Origin: Bog-473 sp963730395
GTDB lineage: Bacteria > Actinomycetota > Acidimicrobiia > Acidimicrobiales > RAAP-2
DNA length: 64,000 nt
NCBI GenBank assembly: GCA_963730395.1
Contig: CAVSSK010000021.1
Coordinates: 124,001 to 188,000 of the forward strand
Reading direction: 5' to 3'
Shown: piece by piece, positions 7,867 through 16,544 of the stretch
Layout: every line of letters begins with the position of its first letter
How positions within the stretch are numbered: the first letter of the stretch is position 1
Translations under genes and position numbers: made by a program
Notes under the pieces: model-generated
Told to the model about the DNA's origin: nothing
Database searches by the model: none
What the model saw: the letters and a program-made list of their open reading frames with translations, nothing else

Positions 7867-9078
7867 ATGACACAGATCGCGCCCGTCGAGGACTGGGCCA
7901 CCGACTTCGACGTCTTGGACCCGCGCTATGTGACCGACCCCTTCAGCATCTGGGACGACCTCCGCCAGAGCTGCCCGATCGCCCACACGGACCGGCGCAA
8001 GAGCAGCTGGCTGCCGACCCGCTACGAGGACGTGACCGCGATAGCGCACGACATCGAGCACTTCAGCTCGCTCAAGGTGGCGGTCATCCCCGGCGACGAG
8101 GACGAGGACCCGGCGGGCTTCGAAGGGCCCAACCTCGAGTACGGCCTGCCGCCCATTTCGTCGGACCCGCCGCTGCACACCTGGACCCGCCGGCTCCTGC
8201 TCCCGTGGTTCTCGCACAAGCGGGTCGACACCTACGTGCCGATGACGCGTGACCTGTGCCGCCGGTTGGTCGACGGGTTCGCCGGGGCCGGCCACGCCGA
8301 CGCAGCGGCGGACTATGCCCAGCAGATCCCGGTCCGGGTCATCGCCCACATCCTGGGCGTCTCCCCCGACTTGTCCGACACCTTCACAGGCTGGGTGCGC
8401 GACGTGCTCGAGTTCGCCGACGACGCGGAGCGCCGCCAGCGCGGCGCAGAGGGACTGCTCAACTACTTCGTGGGACAGGTCGAGGACCGCCGCCAGCATC
8501 CCGGTGACGACCTGCTGAGCGAGCTCCTGACCACCGAGGTGGACGGGAAGCCAGTGGACGACGGCATCGTGCTCGGCATGGCGGCGCTCGCACTGATCGC
8601 CGGCGTCGACACCACCTGGAGCGCCATTGGCTCCTCACTCTGGCACCTGGCCACCCACTCCGACGACCGCAAGCGTCTGGTCGCCGAGCCCGAGCTGATG
8701 CCCACCGCGATCGAGGAGCTGCTGCGGGCCTACTCGCCGGTGACCATGGCCCGTGAGGTGACCCAGGACGTCGTGTACGGCGGCTGCCCCATGAAGGCCG
8801 GGGACAAGGTGCTCATGAACTTCCCTGCCGCCAACCGCGACCCCGAGGTGTTCGAGCACCCCGAGGAAGTCCAGCTGGACCGGGCCCACAACCGGCACGT
8901 GGCGTTCGGGTCGGGCATCCACCGCTGCGCCGGGTCGAACCTGGCCCGCATGGAGCTGCAGGTCGCGCTCGAGGAGTGGCTGGCCCGCATTCCGGACTTT
9001 TCGCTCGCCGAAGGCCGGGAGGTCACCTGGGCCGGTGGCCAGGTCCGCGGGCCCCGCATCCTCCCGGTGGTGTTCTGA
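7867..9078 (+). CDS. Cytochrome P450
   Basis: 403 residues, ATG preceded by AAGGGGGT. It has the full P450 signature set: the I-helix oxygen-activating segment AGVDTTWSAIG (about 243), the K-helix EELLR (about 282) and the heme-binding loop FGSGIHRCAGSNLAR with the proximal Cys near 354. Length and motifs fit bacterial class I soluble P450s (CYP107/CYP125-like general architecture, subfamily not assignable). The adjoining ferredoxin gene overlaps its stop (TGATG) and is the obvious electron donor. No ferredoxin reductase is linked. Likely role is oxidation of a hydrophobic substrate such as a terpenoid or steroid. Confidence 0.9.
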   Translation: MTQIAPVEDWATDFDVLDPRYVTDPFSIWDDLRQSCPIAHTDRRKSSWLPTRYEDVTAIAHDIEHFSSLKVAVIPGDEDEDPAGFEGPNLEYGLPPISSDPPLHTWTRRLLLPWFSHKRVDTYVPMTRDLCRRLVDGFAGAGHADAAADYAQQIPVRVIAHILGVSPDLSDTFTGWVRDVLEFADDAERRQRGAEGLLNYFVGQVEDRRQHPGDDLLSELLTTEVDGKPVDDGIVLGMAALALIAGVDTTWSAIGSSLWHLATHSDDRKRLVAEPELMPTAIEELLRAYSPVTMAREVTQDVVYGGCPMKAGDKVLMNFPAANRDPEVFEHPEEVQLDRAHNRHVAFGSGIHRCAGSNLARMELQVALEEWLARIPDFSLAEGREVTWAGGQVRGPRILPVVF

Positions 9079-9272
9079 TGAAGCTGCGCGTCGACCCCGA
9101 CAAGTGCCAGGGCCACGCCCGCTGCTACAGCCTGGCGCCCGAGATCTTCGACGTCGACGACTACGGGCTGGCCTCGGTCATCGTCGATGTCGTGCCGCCC
9201 GAGCTCGAGGACAAGGCGCGGCTGGCCGTGGCCAACTGCCCCGAGTACGCCATAGAGATCATCAGCGACTGA
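9078..9272 (+). CDS. 3Fe-4S ferredoxin
   Basis: 64 residues starting at the ATG that overlaps the P450 stop by one base. Cysteines at 10, 16 and 54 in DPDKCQGHARC...VANCPEYAI give the C-x5-C...C arrangement of 3Fe-4S ferredoxins that feed actinobacterial P450s. The position that holds the fourth cysteine in 4Fe-4S proteins is a His (H13). Co-translation with the P450 supports a dedicated redox pair. Confidence 0.9.
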   Translation: MKLRVDPDKCQGHARCYSLAPEIFDVDDYGLASVIVDVVPPELEDKARLAVANCPEYAIEIISD

Positions 9273-9285
9273 CCGCCGGCGCCGC

Positions 9286-10785
9286 TCAGACCGGGGCCAG
9301 GGCCAGCGCCTCGCCGTTGCCCTCGGCCATTGCTTCGGCCGTCCGGGCCCGACGCCTGATGAGCGTGAAGGCCGCGGTGGCCGCCAGGGCCAGCACGATG
9401 GCGCTGAAGGTGAAGGCCGTCGTGTAGCCGTGGATGGCGCCGGCGGTCAGCGCTTCGGGCGAAGTGCCGTGGGCCGTGACGTAGGCCACGGTGGCGCTCG
9501 TGGCGATGGTGTTGATGAGGGCGGCCCCCATGGTGCCTCCGGTCTGCTGGGTGGCGTTGACGAGCGCGCTGGCCACGCCGGCGTCCTGCTCGCTCACTCC
9601 GATGAGGGCCGTGCTGCTCATGGCCACGAACGACAGGCCCATGCCCACGCTGACGATGACTTCGGCGGGGAGCACGACGCTCACGTAGGCCGAGTGCACG
9701 TCGAGCGTGCTGAAGAGGGCCAGGCCCGCCGTGGCCAGCAGCAACCCGCCCGTCAGCAGGGCCCGCGGCCCGAAGCGGGGCAGCAGTCGGCTGGCGGCAG
9801 TGGCGCCGCTGATGATGCCCAGCGAGAACGGCACGAAGGCGAAACCGGACTTGAGGGCGGAGTAGTGCAACACGCCCTGGAAGTAGTACGTCAGCGAGAG
9901 GAAGGTGCCGAGGATCGCCGTGCCGACCAGCAGCGAGGCCAGGAACGACCCGCCCCGGTTGCGGTCGAGGACGATCCGCAGCGGCAGGAGCGGGTGCGCG
10001 GCGCGCTGCTCGATGACGACGAAGGCGACCAGGAGCACGGCGGCCGCACCGAACAAGGTGAGCGTGACCGACGAGCCCCAGCCGTCGGTGCCCGCCTTGG
10101 TGAACCCGTAGACGAGCGCCAGCAGGCCCCCGGTGACGGTCGCGGCACCCGGAAGGTCGTAGCCGTGGTTGGCCGAGGCCCGGCTCTCGGAGACGAAGCG
10201 GAACGCGGCCACGGCGGCGGCGATGGCGATCGGCACGTTGATGAGGAGGGTCCAGCGCCAGGAGGCGAACTCGGTCAGCACGCCGCCGAGGATGAGCCCG
10301 ATGGCGGCGCCGCCGCCGGCGATGCCCCCGTAGACGGCGAAGGCCCGGGCCCGCTCCTTGGGCTCGGTGAAGGCCACAGTGAGCAGCGACAGGGCGGCGG
10401 GCGCCATGACGGCGGCGAAGGCACCCTGGAGGGCACGGGCACTGAAGAGCATGGCCGAGTTCTGGGCCAGGCCCCCGAGGGCCGACGCGGCGGCGAAGCC
10501 GACGAGGCTGATCACGAACATCCGCTTGCGCCCGAAGTAGTCGGCGATGCGGCCGCCGAGGAGCAGCAGGCCGGCGAAGGAGAGGGTGTACGCGGTGAGC
10601 ATCCACTGGCGGTTCGCCGTCGAGATGTGCAGGGCACGCTGTGCGGACGGCAGGGCGATGATCACGACGGAGGCGTCGAGCACCACCATCAGCTGGGCCA
10701 CCGCGATGATGGCCAGCGCCCGGAAGCGCTTGGGGTCCAGGTTGGGCCCGGTGGTCTGGTCGGGGCGTTCAAGGGTCGATGTCAT
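9286..10785 (-). CDS. DHA2-type MFS drug/metabolite exporter (EmrB/QacA-like)
   Basis: 499 residues with about 14 hydrophobic segments. MFS motif A appears as GGRIADYFGRKRMF near residue 77-90, and the motif C region TLLINVPIAIAAAVAAF follows mid-protein, both typical of proton-driven DHA2 exporters. The N-terminus FRALAIIAVAQLMVVLDASVV is the standard family start. It is divergent from a TetR gene with a palindrome between them, the usual efflux/repressor arrangement. The exported compound is unknown. Confidence 0.9.
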   Translation of the reverse strand: MTSTLERPDQTTGPNLDPKRFRALAIIAVAQLMVVLDASVVIIALPSAQRALHISTANRQWMLTAYTLSFAGLLLLGGRIADYFGRKRMFVISLVGFAAASALGGLAQNSAMLFSARALQGAFAAVMAPAALSLLTVAFTEPKERARAFAVYGGIAGGGAAIGLILGGVLTEFASWRWTLLINVPIAIAAAVAAFRFVSESRASANHGYDLPGAATVTGGLLALVYGFTKAGTDGWGSSVTLTLFGAAAVLLVAFVVIEQRAAHPLLPLRIVLDRNRGGSFLASLLVGTAILGTFLSLTYYFQGVLHYSALKSGFAFVPFSLGIISGATAASRLLPRFGPRALLTGGLLLATAGLALFSTLDVHSAYVSVVLPAEVIVSVGMGLSFVAMSSTALIGVSEQDAGVASALVNATQQTGGTMGAALINTIATSATVAYVTAHGTSPEALTAGAIHGYTTAFTFSAIVLALAATAAFTLIRRRARTAEAMAEGNGEALALAPV

Positions 10786-10902
10786 GGCGTCTCCGTCTCC
10801 TGGAAGCCCGAATCCGATTGGTCCGGCTCTGCACCCGACGTCCTCACCTGGGAAAGGTCTGGTTTCGGGGGCTCGGATGGCCTACAATCGGAATCGGAGT
10901 AT

Positions 10903-10929
10903 TGGTTCCAGTTAGACTATACGGAACCA
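10903..10929. promoter_or_regulatory. Inverted repeat, probable TetR operator
   Basis: TGGTTCC (10903-10909) and GGAACCA (10923-10929) form a perfect 7-base inverted repeat with a 13-base AT-rich spacer (AGTTAGACTATAC). It sits in the 179-bp gap between the divergent MFS and TetR genes, 35 bp before the TetR start, and would cover promoter sequence for either gene. Confidence 0.6.
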
Positions 10930-10964
10930 GCGCTCCGTTTGTCAACGGGGGAGGAGAGATTTCC

Positions 10965-11573
10965 GTGGGCCCGAAGTCGAAGCTACCGGGCGGGTGTGAC
11001 GAGTCGATCGCCGGTGCCGCGCGCCCGCTGCGAGCGGATGCCCAGCGCAACCGCGCCCGCATCCTCGAGGCGGCCGAAGTCGTGTTCGCCGCCGAGGGGA
11101 TAGAGGTCCCCGTCGACACGATCGCGGAGAAGGCCGGCGTGGGCGTGGGGACCCTCTACCGGCACTTCCCGACCAAGGAGAAGCTGTGCGAGGCCATCCT
11201 CTTGGACCGGCTCTCTGCCCTCACGCTCGACGCGCGGGCGCTGGCCGAAGCCGAGGACCCCGCCGCAGCCTTCTTCGGCTTCCTCGGGCACATCGTCGAG
11301 CAGGGAGCGGCCAAGCGGGACCTCCTGGTCGCCGTGATGGGCGCCGGCGTGGAGTTCGAGGCGGCGGCCGCGGAGGTGAAGGACGGGCTGCGCGACGCGG
11401 TCGGCGTGCTGTTGGAACGCGCCAAGGGAGTGGGCGCGGTGCGCCCGGACGTGACGGCGACGATGGTGGTGGCCCTCGTCGGCGCGACCTGTCAGGCGGC
11501 GGCGCACAGCGGCGCCGCACCCGCCTGCGACATGCTCGCCATCGTCTGCGACGGGCTGCGGCCGCAGGGCTGA
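10965..11573 (+). CDS. TetR family transcriptional repressor
   Basis: 202 residues from the GTG at 10965, chosen because GAGGAGAG lies 6-13 bases upstream; the longer frame from 10779 is Arg-rich and non-coding in look. The N-terminal helix-turn-helix reads VDTIAEKAGVGVGTLYRHFPTKEKL (about residues 45-69), preceded by RILEAAEVVFAAEG. The C-terminal ligand domain is Ala/Val-rich, as expected. Divergent from the DHA2 exporter, it most likely represses that gene and itself through the inverted repeat at 10903-10929. Confidence 0.9.
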   Translation: MGPKSKLPGGCDESIAGAARPLRADAQRNRARILEAAEVVFAAEGIEVPVDTIAEKAGVGVGTLYRHFPTKEKLCEAILLDRLSALTLDARALAEAEDPAAAFFGFLGHIVEQGAAKRDLLVAVMGAGVEFEAAAAEVKDGLRDAVGVLLERAKGVGAVRPDVTATMVVALVGATCQAAAHSGAAPACDMLAIVCDGLRPQG

Positions 11574-11667
11574 GCACCCCTCGTCGGACAAGCCACCCAG
11601 CTGCCCAGACCTCCCGCTGGTACGCCGGCAGGACGCGCCGCTTCCAAATGCGGGAGTATGTCTGCTC

Positions 11668-12636
11668 ATGAAGGCAGCGGTGTACTACGAGACGGGGGCG
11701 CCCGACGTCTTCCGCTACGAGGACGTGCCTGACCCCGTGCCCGGGCCGGGGGACATCCTGGTCGACGTCGAGGCGGTCAGCATCGAGGGGGGCGACACCC
11801 TCAACCGGCTCGGCGGCGACCTGGGCCGGGTGCCGCACATCGTCGGCTATCAATGCGCCGGCACGGTGGCGGAGGTGGGCGCCGACGTACGCGGGTTCGC
11901 GATCGGGGATCGCGCCGTGACCGTCGGCCTGGACGGGTCGCACGCCCAGCGCAGGGCGGTGCCGGAGGCCTTCGCCTGGAAGATCCCCGACGGCGTCCCC
12001 ACCGACCAGGCGGCCTGCGTGCCCGTGCCCTTCGGGACGGCCGACGACTGCCTCTTCGAGTTCGGCCGCCTGCAGGCGGGAGAGACGGCGCTCGTCCATG
12101 CCGGCGCCGGAGGCGTGGGCATCGCGGCCATTCAGATGGCCAAGCGGGCGGGCGCCCGCGTCCTTGCCACGGCCTCGAGCGACGACCGGCTCGAGCGCCT
12201 GGGTGAGCTCGGCCTCGACGAGGGCATCAACTACGCCACCCACGACTTCGTCGCCGAGGCGCGCCGCCTGACCGACGGCCGCGGCGTCGACGTCGTGGTG
12301 GACTCGGTGGGGGGCGTGACCCTGCAGGGGAGCATCAACGTGCTGGCCTACCGCGGCCGCTGCGTCACCGTCGGCGACGCCGGGCGTTCGACCGCCGAAC
12401 ATCTCGACATCTCGGGCATGCGGCCCAACAACCAGACGCTGTCGGGCTACTTCCTCGGCGCCGAGCTGCTGCTGTACCCGCGGGCGCACGCCATGATCGC
12501 CGGTCATCTCGAGGCCATCGCGAGAGGCGAGCTCAAGGTGGTCATCGATCGCGCCTTCCCGCTCTCCGACGCGGCGGGCGCGCACGCCTACATCGAGAGC
12601 CGGCAGGCCTTCGGCCGGGTGCTGCTCGTTCCCTGA
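11668..12636 (+). CDS. Zinc-independent quinone oxidoreductase-like MDR family protein
   Basis: 322 residues. N-terminal GroES-like domain begins MKAAVYYETGAPDVF; the NADPH-binding Rossmann domain has ALVHAGAGGVGIAAIQMAK near residue 140, and GVDVVVDSVGG follows. Catalytic zinc ligands of alcohol dehydrogenases are absent, so a quinone reductase/enoyl reductase (QOR-like) activity is expected. Starts 94 bp after TetR on the same strand; it could be co-transcribed or separate. Confidence 0.85.
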   Translation: MKAAVYYETGAPDVFRYEDVPDPVPGPGDILVDVEAVSIEGGDTLNRLGGDLGRVPHIVGYQCAGTVAEVGADVRGFAIGDRAVTVGLDGSHAQRRAVPEAFAWKIPDGVPTDQAACVPVPFGTADDCLFEFGRLQAGETALVHAGAGGVGIAAIQMAKRAGARVLATASSDDRLERLGELGLDEGINYATHDFVAEARRLTDGRGVDVVVDSVGGVTLQGSINVLAYRGRCVTVGDAGRSTAEHLDISGMRPNNQTLSGYFLGAELLLYPRAHAMIAGHLEAIARGELKVVIDRAFPLSDAAGAHAYIESRQAFGRVLLVP

Positions 12637-12848
12637 GGCCGGCGTCGCTCCCGGCTCCACCGCCCGAGGCCCCGTCGGGTGCCGCTGGGAGAGGTCAGGC
12701 GTGCTGCACTCCGGTGCAGCGGGGTCTCGGCCCTGCTCCCGGGCGCTGCGAGGTGTCCGCCGCCAGGGCCTGACCCCGTGGCTGGTCGGTCGCATCCTCG
12801 ACATCGACCCGAAGCGCCCGCCGAGACAGTGATCGTAAGCTGGGGACG

Positions 12849-13403
12849 ATGGCGCTCACGGTCGAAGACATCGTCGCCATGTGTCAGACGGCGTTGGCGG
12901 AGCACACGCCGGTCCTGGCCGTGCGCGACGTCCTCGAGGAGTTGGTGACCCACCCCGCCCGACTCGAGGAGGCACTCGGGCCGGTCGAGGTCGGCGGAAT
13001 CACCACGTTGCACAATGCCGCCGATCTCACGGTGCTGCACGTTGCGTGGACCCCGGGGATGGCGCTCTATCCCCACGAGCACCGGATGTGGGCGGCCATC
13101 GGCATGTACGGCGGCCAGGAGGACAACGCGTTCTTCCGACGAGCTCCGGAGGGTCTGGAGTCAACGGGGGGCCGAGAGGTGCCGGCCGGTGACGTGCTCG
13201 TCCTCGGCGACGAGGCCATCCACTCGGTCGCCAATTCCCGCCGTGAGTTCGCCGTGGCCCTCCACGTCTACGGCGGCGACTTCTTCAACGTCGAGCGCTC
13301 CGAGTGGGACTTCGAGACGCTCGAAGAGCGGCCACGCGACTTCGAACGCACTGCCCGCCTCTTCGAAGAGGCCAACACCCGCTGGCTCCAACAACAGCCC
13401 TGA
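12849..13403 (+). CDS. Cysteine dioxygenase-like cupin protein
   Basis: 184 residues. Cupin ligands are visible in YPHEHRMWAAIGMYGGQEDN (His76, His78, Glu91 region) with a third His at 125 (DEAIHSVANS). This spacing is that of cysteine dioxygenase-type cupins, which hold non-heme iron with three histidines. C-terminal FNVERSEWDFETLEERP also matches that family. The substrate is uncertain because bacterial members include thiol dioxygenases and proteins of unknown activity. The 212 bp before it hold no gene I can support. Confidence 0.7.
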   Translation: MALTVEDIVAMCQTALAEHTPVLAVRDVLEELVTHPARLEEALGPVEVGGITTLHNAADLTVLHVAWTPGMALYPHEHRMWAAIGMYGGQEDNAFFRRAPEGLESTGGREVPAGDVLVLGDEAIHSVANSRREFAVALHVYGGDFFNVERSEWDFETLEERPRDFERTARLFEEANTRWLQQQP

Positions 13404-13672
13404 CTGCGACAGGCGACTTCTCGACGTAGGCCACCAGGGGCGGAAGGACGCCGCGGTTCTCCTCACCGCTGCGACCCTGGGGCGGTGGCGACGCGAGCCC
13501 CGCCATCATGGCTGCGACATCCTCGACGTCCGCGACGACGGCAACCGTCCAAAGGGTGCGGGGCAAGGGACCGCCTTCGATCGGCGAGCCCTCGACCCAC
13601 CGCAACCCTGTGGCCTGTCCGATCCAACGCCGGGTCACGTGCTCCGCTGACTCGGGGCTTGTGGTCCGGTCA
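13404..13672. other. Intergenic stretch without a convincing gene
   Basis: Between the cupin gene and the ArsR operator. Open frames exist on both strands, for example a 117-codon minus-strand frame that partly overlaps the cupin gene, but none has a credible ribosome site or a recognisable domain. A TTGTGG (13659) to TAGTCT (13681) pair spaced by 16 bp could be the arsR promoter, overlapping the operator, at low certainty. Confidence 0.4.
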
Positions 13673-13700
13673 CAACATGTTAGTCTTGACTAACATGTTG
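13673..13700. promoter_or_regulatory. 28-bp perfect palindrome, ArsR-family operator
   Basis: Arms CAACATGTTAGTC (13673-13685) and GACTAACATGTTG (13688-13700) are exact reverse complements around a TT centre. It ends 4 bp before the arsR GTG start, so bound repressor would block initiation of the arsR/SRPBCC pair. The TTAGTCTTGACTAA core resembles operators of ArsR regulators paired with SRPBCC proteins. Confidence 0.85.
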
Positions 13701-13704
13701 GTCG

Positions 13705-14091
13705 GTGAGCGTGATCACGAGCCAGAACGAGACGGCGGCCGTGCCCGAGGCCAGGCCCGGCCTCGACCTGCTCGCGGTGTTGGCCGAACCCAACCGGCGG
13801 CGACTGCTGGAGTTGCTGCGCGGGGGCGAGCGCACGGTCACGGAGCTGGCGGCCGAGTTCTCGGTCACCCGCCCCGCCGTCTCGCAGCACCTCGGGGTGC
13901 TCGCCGGCGCGGGGCTGGTCGAGGCCCGGCAGGAGGGCCGGTTCCGCCGCTACCGGCTCGTCCCGGCGGGCATGGCGGCGCTGCGCAGCACCCTCGACGC
14001 CTTCTGGACCACCGAGCTCGAGGATCTCGCCTCAGCCGAGCCGCCGGACACGCCCGCCTCACCCAAGAAAGGAAGCCCTCATGACGATTGA
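13705..14091 (+). CDS. ArsR/SmtB family transcriptional repressor
   Basis: 128 residues from GTG 13705 (a second GTG at 13711 is possible). Winged helix is clear: LAVLAEPNRRRLLELLRGGERTV then TELAAEFSVTRPAVSQHLGVL, with a wing of RQEGRFRRYRL. No cysteine metal sites are seen, so it belongs to the non-metal group that is usually co-encoded with SRPBCC/AHSA1 proteins. It overlaps the next gene by 11 bp and has a perfect palindromic operator directly upstream, so autorepression of the pair is likely. Confidence 0.9.
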   Translation: MSVITSQNETAAVPEARPGLDLLAVLAEPNRRRLLELLRGGERTVTELAAEFSVTRPAVSQHLGVLAGAGLVEARQEGRFRRYRLVPAGMAALRSTLDAFWTTELEDLASAEPPDTPASPKKGSPHDD

Positions 14092-15058
14092 GAAGTCCGT
14101 CCTGGTCCCACTCGACGCCGACCAGACCTTCGCACTGCTGACCGAGCCCGAGCGCTTGCGGCGCTGGCAGGTGGTGTCGGCCCGTCTCGACCTGCGCGCC
14201 GGCGGCGACTTCCGCTGGACCGTGGTGCCCGGGGCCAATGCCGGCGGGACGTTCGTCGAGGTCGAGCCCGGCAAGCGCCTCGTCTACACCTGGGGATGGG
14301 AGGGTGACGAGGCGCTCCCACCAGGCGCGTCGACAGTCACGGTCACGCTAGAGCCGGCCGAGGGCGGCACCAGCGTGCACCTGGTCCACGAGGGGCTGAC
14401 TCCCGACCAGGACGAGAACCACTCGCACGGCTGGGACCACTTCCTCGGACGCCTGGTGGCCGCGGGAAAGGAGGGCGACGCCGGCCTCGATCAGTCGCTG
14501 GTGCGCGACGCAGAGGCCTGGGACCAGCTCAGCGCGGCCGAGGCCTCGCTCGCCATGTGCACGCACGCGCTGCGGGCGATGGGACCCGGCGATGGCAAGG
14601 CCCAGACGCCGTGCGCCAAGTTCGACGTCGACCAGTTGACCGGCCACCTGGCGGGGTCGCTGGTCGCTCTGGGCGGGTGCGCGGGGGTTTCGGTCTCGCC
14701 GGACGAGGACGCCGCGTACGAAGTGCGCATCGCGGACCTGGCCCAGCCCGTCCTCGAGGGCTGGCGTCGGCGCGGCCTCGAGGGGACGGTGCAGCTCGCG
14801 GGCGGCGAGATGCCGGCCGAGCTGGCCTCACGGATCCTGTCCCTGGAGTTGCTGGTACACGCCTGGGACTACGCCCGCGCCACCGGGCAGGAGCTCCCGA
14901 GCAACGACGGGCTCAGCACCTACGTGCTCGGTCTCGCGCGCGACGGTCTGATCCAGCCCACCCTGCGCAACGGTGACGCCTTCGGCGAAGAGGTCTCCGT
15001 GAGCCCCACCGCCGACCCGATGGCGCAGCTCGTGGCCTACACCGGCCGAGAGCCCTGA
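14081..15058 (+). CDS. SRPBCC (AHSA1-like) domain fused to an MDMPI-type domain
   Basis: 325 residues, ATG preceded by AAAGGAAG inside the arsR 3' end. Residues 1 to about 145 form an SRPBCC/AHSA1 domain (VLVPLDADQTFALLTEPERL, later WDHFLGRLVAAG). Residues from about 150 are a TIGR03086-like MDMPI helical domain with FDVDQLTGHLAGSL and LELLVHAWDYARATG metal-ligand regions. A hydrophobic ligand pocket and a mycothiol-type domain in one chain, under ArsR control, suggest sensing or detoxification of a small electrophile (inference). The gene abuts zwf tail to tail with one base between. Confidence 0.8.
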   Translation: MTIEKSVLVPLDADQTFALLTEPERLRRWQVVSARLDLRAGGDFRWTVVPGANAGGTFVEVEPGKRLVYTWGWEGDEALPPGASTVTVTLEPAEGGTSVHLVHEGLTPDQDENHSHGWDHFLGRLVAAGKEGDAGLDQSLVRDAEAWDQLSAAEASLAMCTHALRAMGPGDGKAQTPCAKFDVDQLTGHLAGSLVALGGCAGVSVSPDEDAAYEVRIADLAQPVLEGWRRRGLEGTVQLAGGEMPAELASRILSLELLVHAWDYARATGQELPSNDGLSTYVLGLARDGLIQPTLRNGDAFGEEVSVSPTADPMAQLVAYTGREP

Positions 15059-15059
15059 C

Positions 15060-16544
15060 TCAGGTCGTCGCGGAACCGCGCCAGCGGCGCTCGAAGGGCA
15101 GCCGCCAGGTCCTCGGCGCGATGAGGTCATAGATCGCCTGCGGCCCCCAGCTGCCCTTGGCATAGGGCTGCGCCGGTGGTGGGCGCTCGAGCAGGGGCGT
15201 CGAGATCTCCCACAAGCGTTCGATGCCCTCCGCCGTGTTGAACAGTGTGTGGTCACCGACCATGGCGTCGTGGATGAGCCGCTCGTAGGCCTCGAGCACG
15301 TCGGCGTCCTGCCCCGTCTCGTGCAGGGCGAACTGCAGGCTGAGCTTCTCGAGCTTCATGCCCGGTCCCGGCCTCTTCCCGTAGAAGGAGAGGGACAGCT
15401 TGGAGGAGTCGGCCAGGTCGAAGGTGAGGTGGTCGGGGCCCTGGGCGCCCATGCCCGAGTCGTCGGGGAACATCGACCGGGGGGGCTCCCGGAAGGCGAT
15501 GGAGATGATCCGCTCGCCGCCGCCGAGCTGCTTTCCGGTGCGCAGGAAGAAGGGCACGCCGGCCCAGCGCCAGTTGTCGATGTCACAGCGCAGGGCGACG
15601 AACGTCTCGGTGTCCGAGTCGGCCGCCACACCGGGGATGTCGCGGTAGCCCTCGTACTGGCCGCGCACGACGTGGGTCGGATCGAGGAGGCGCATGGAGC
15701 GGAAGACCTTGTTCTTCTCCTCGTTGATGGGGCCCGCCGAGAGCTCGGTCGGTGGTTCCATGGCCATGAAGCCGAGGATCTGGAACAGATGCGTGACCAC
15801 CATGTCCTTGAAGGCGCCCGTGGCCTCGTAGAACTTGACGCGGTCGTCGACGCCGAGCGTCTCGGGCACGTCGATTTGCACGTGGTCGATGTGGTCCCGG
15901 TTCCAGATCGGCTCGAAGAGGCCGTTGGCGAAGCGAAAGGCCAGGATGTTCTGCGCCGCCTCCTTCCCGAGGAAGTGATCGATGCGGAAGATCTGGCTCT
16001 CGTCGAAGTACTGGTGCAGCATGTCGTTCAGTGCCACGGCGCTGGCCAGGTCGGTCCCGAACGGCTTCTCCATGATCACCCGCGAGCGCTCGACCAACTT
16101 GGCGTCGGCCAGCATCTGGATCACGTCGCGGTCCGCCACCGGCGGGATGCTGAGATAGTGCAGCCGGCGCGGTTCGCCCCCGATTGCGTCCTCCGCCTGG
16201 TGGACGGCGTCGGCCAGCGCCTCCGGCCCGGCACTCGTGGACACGAAGGTCAGCCGCTTCTCGAAGTTGGCCCACTGGAGCAGCGAGATCTTGCCCGTGG
16301 CGAACTGGTCGCAGGCGTGGCGGGCCAGGTGGCGGAAGTCCTCGTCGCTCAGGTCGCTGGTGGAGCTCCCGACGATCCGGTACTCGGGCATCATCCCGGT
16401 CTGGGAGAGATGCAGCAGCCCCGGCAGCAGCTTGCGCGCCGCCAGGTCGCCCGTCGCACCGAAGAGGACGATGACGTGCGGTTCCATCTGCGACGTAGGC
16501 GCCGCCGAGGCCACCGTCTCGCTGCGGTCGACGACCTCGGTCAC
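15060..16544 (-). CDS. zwf: Glucose-6-phosphate 1-dehydrogenase
   Basis: 494 residues from GTG 16544, which overlaps the upstream amidohydrolase stop (GTGA); an ATG 19 codons later is a possible alternative. The NADP-binding fingerprint GATGDLA is at 29-35 and the G6PD active-site signature RIDHFLGKE lies near 184-192. The length fits bacterial Zwf. It catalyses the first oxidative pentose-phosphate step, making NADPH and 6-phosphogluconolactone. The usual partners (opcA, pgl, tal) are not adjacent, so it is probably an extra or separately regulated copy. The open frame continues far upstream, but that part is antisense-like shadow of the amidohydrolase. Confidence 0.92.
   Translation of the reverse strand: MTEVVDRSETVASAAPTSQMEPHVIVLFGATGDLAARKLLPGLLHLSQTGMMPEYRIVGSSTSDLSDEDFRHLARHACDQFATGKISLLQWANFEKRLTFVSTSAGPEALADAVHQAEDAIGGEPRRLHYLSIPPVADRDVIQMLADAKLVERSRVIMEKPFGTDLASAVALNDMLHQYFDESQIFRIDHFLGKEAAQNILAFRFANGLFEPIWNRDHIDHVQIDVPETLGVDDRVKFYEATGAFKDMVVTHLFQILGFMAMEPPTELSAGPINEEKNKVFRSMRLLDPTHVVRGQYEGYRDIPGVAADSDTETFVALRCDIDNWRWAGVPFFLRTGKQLGGGERIISIAFREPPRSMFPDDSGMGAQGPDHLTFDLADSSKLSLSFYGKRPGPGMKLEKLSLQFALHETGQDADVLEAYERLIHDAMVGDHTLFNTAEGIERLWEISTPLLERPPPAQPYAKGSWGPQAIYDLIAPRTWRLPFERRWRGSATT

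Noticed and set aside
9430..11103. 557-codon plus-strand frame antisense to the MFS exporter
   Set aside because: Composition is Gly/Glu/His-rich with no motif; antisense shadow running into the TetR region.
12637..12832. Plus-strand reading VRRQGLTPWLVGRILDIDP... ending TGA 12832, possibly a gene remnant
   Set aside because: Only about 25 plausible codons, no start, no recognised family; too little to annotate.
13285..13638. 117-codon minus-strand frame partly in the gap before arsR
   Set aside because: Overlaps the cupin gene, no ribosome site and no domain; a stretch such as TLWTVAVVADVEDVAAMM is not enough.
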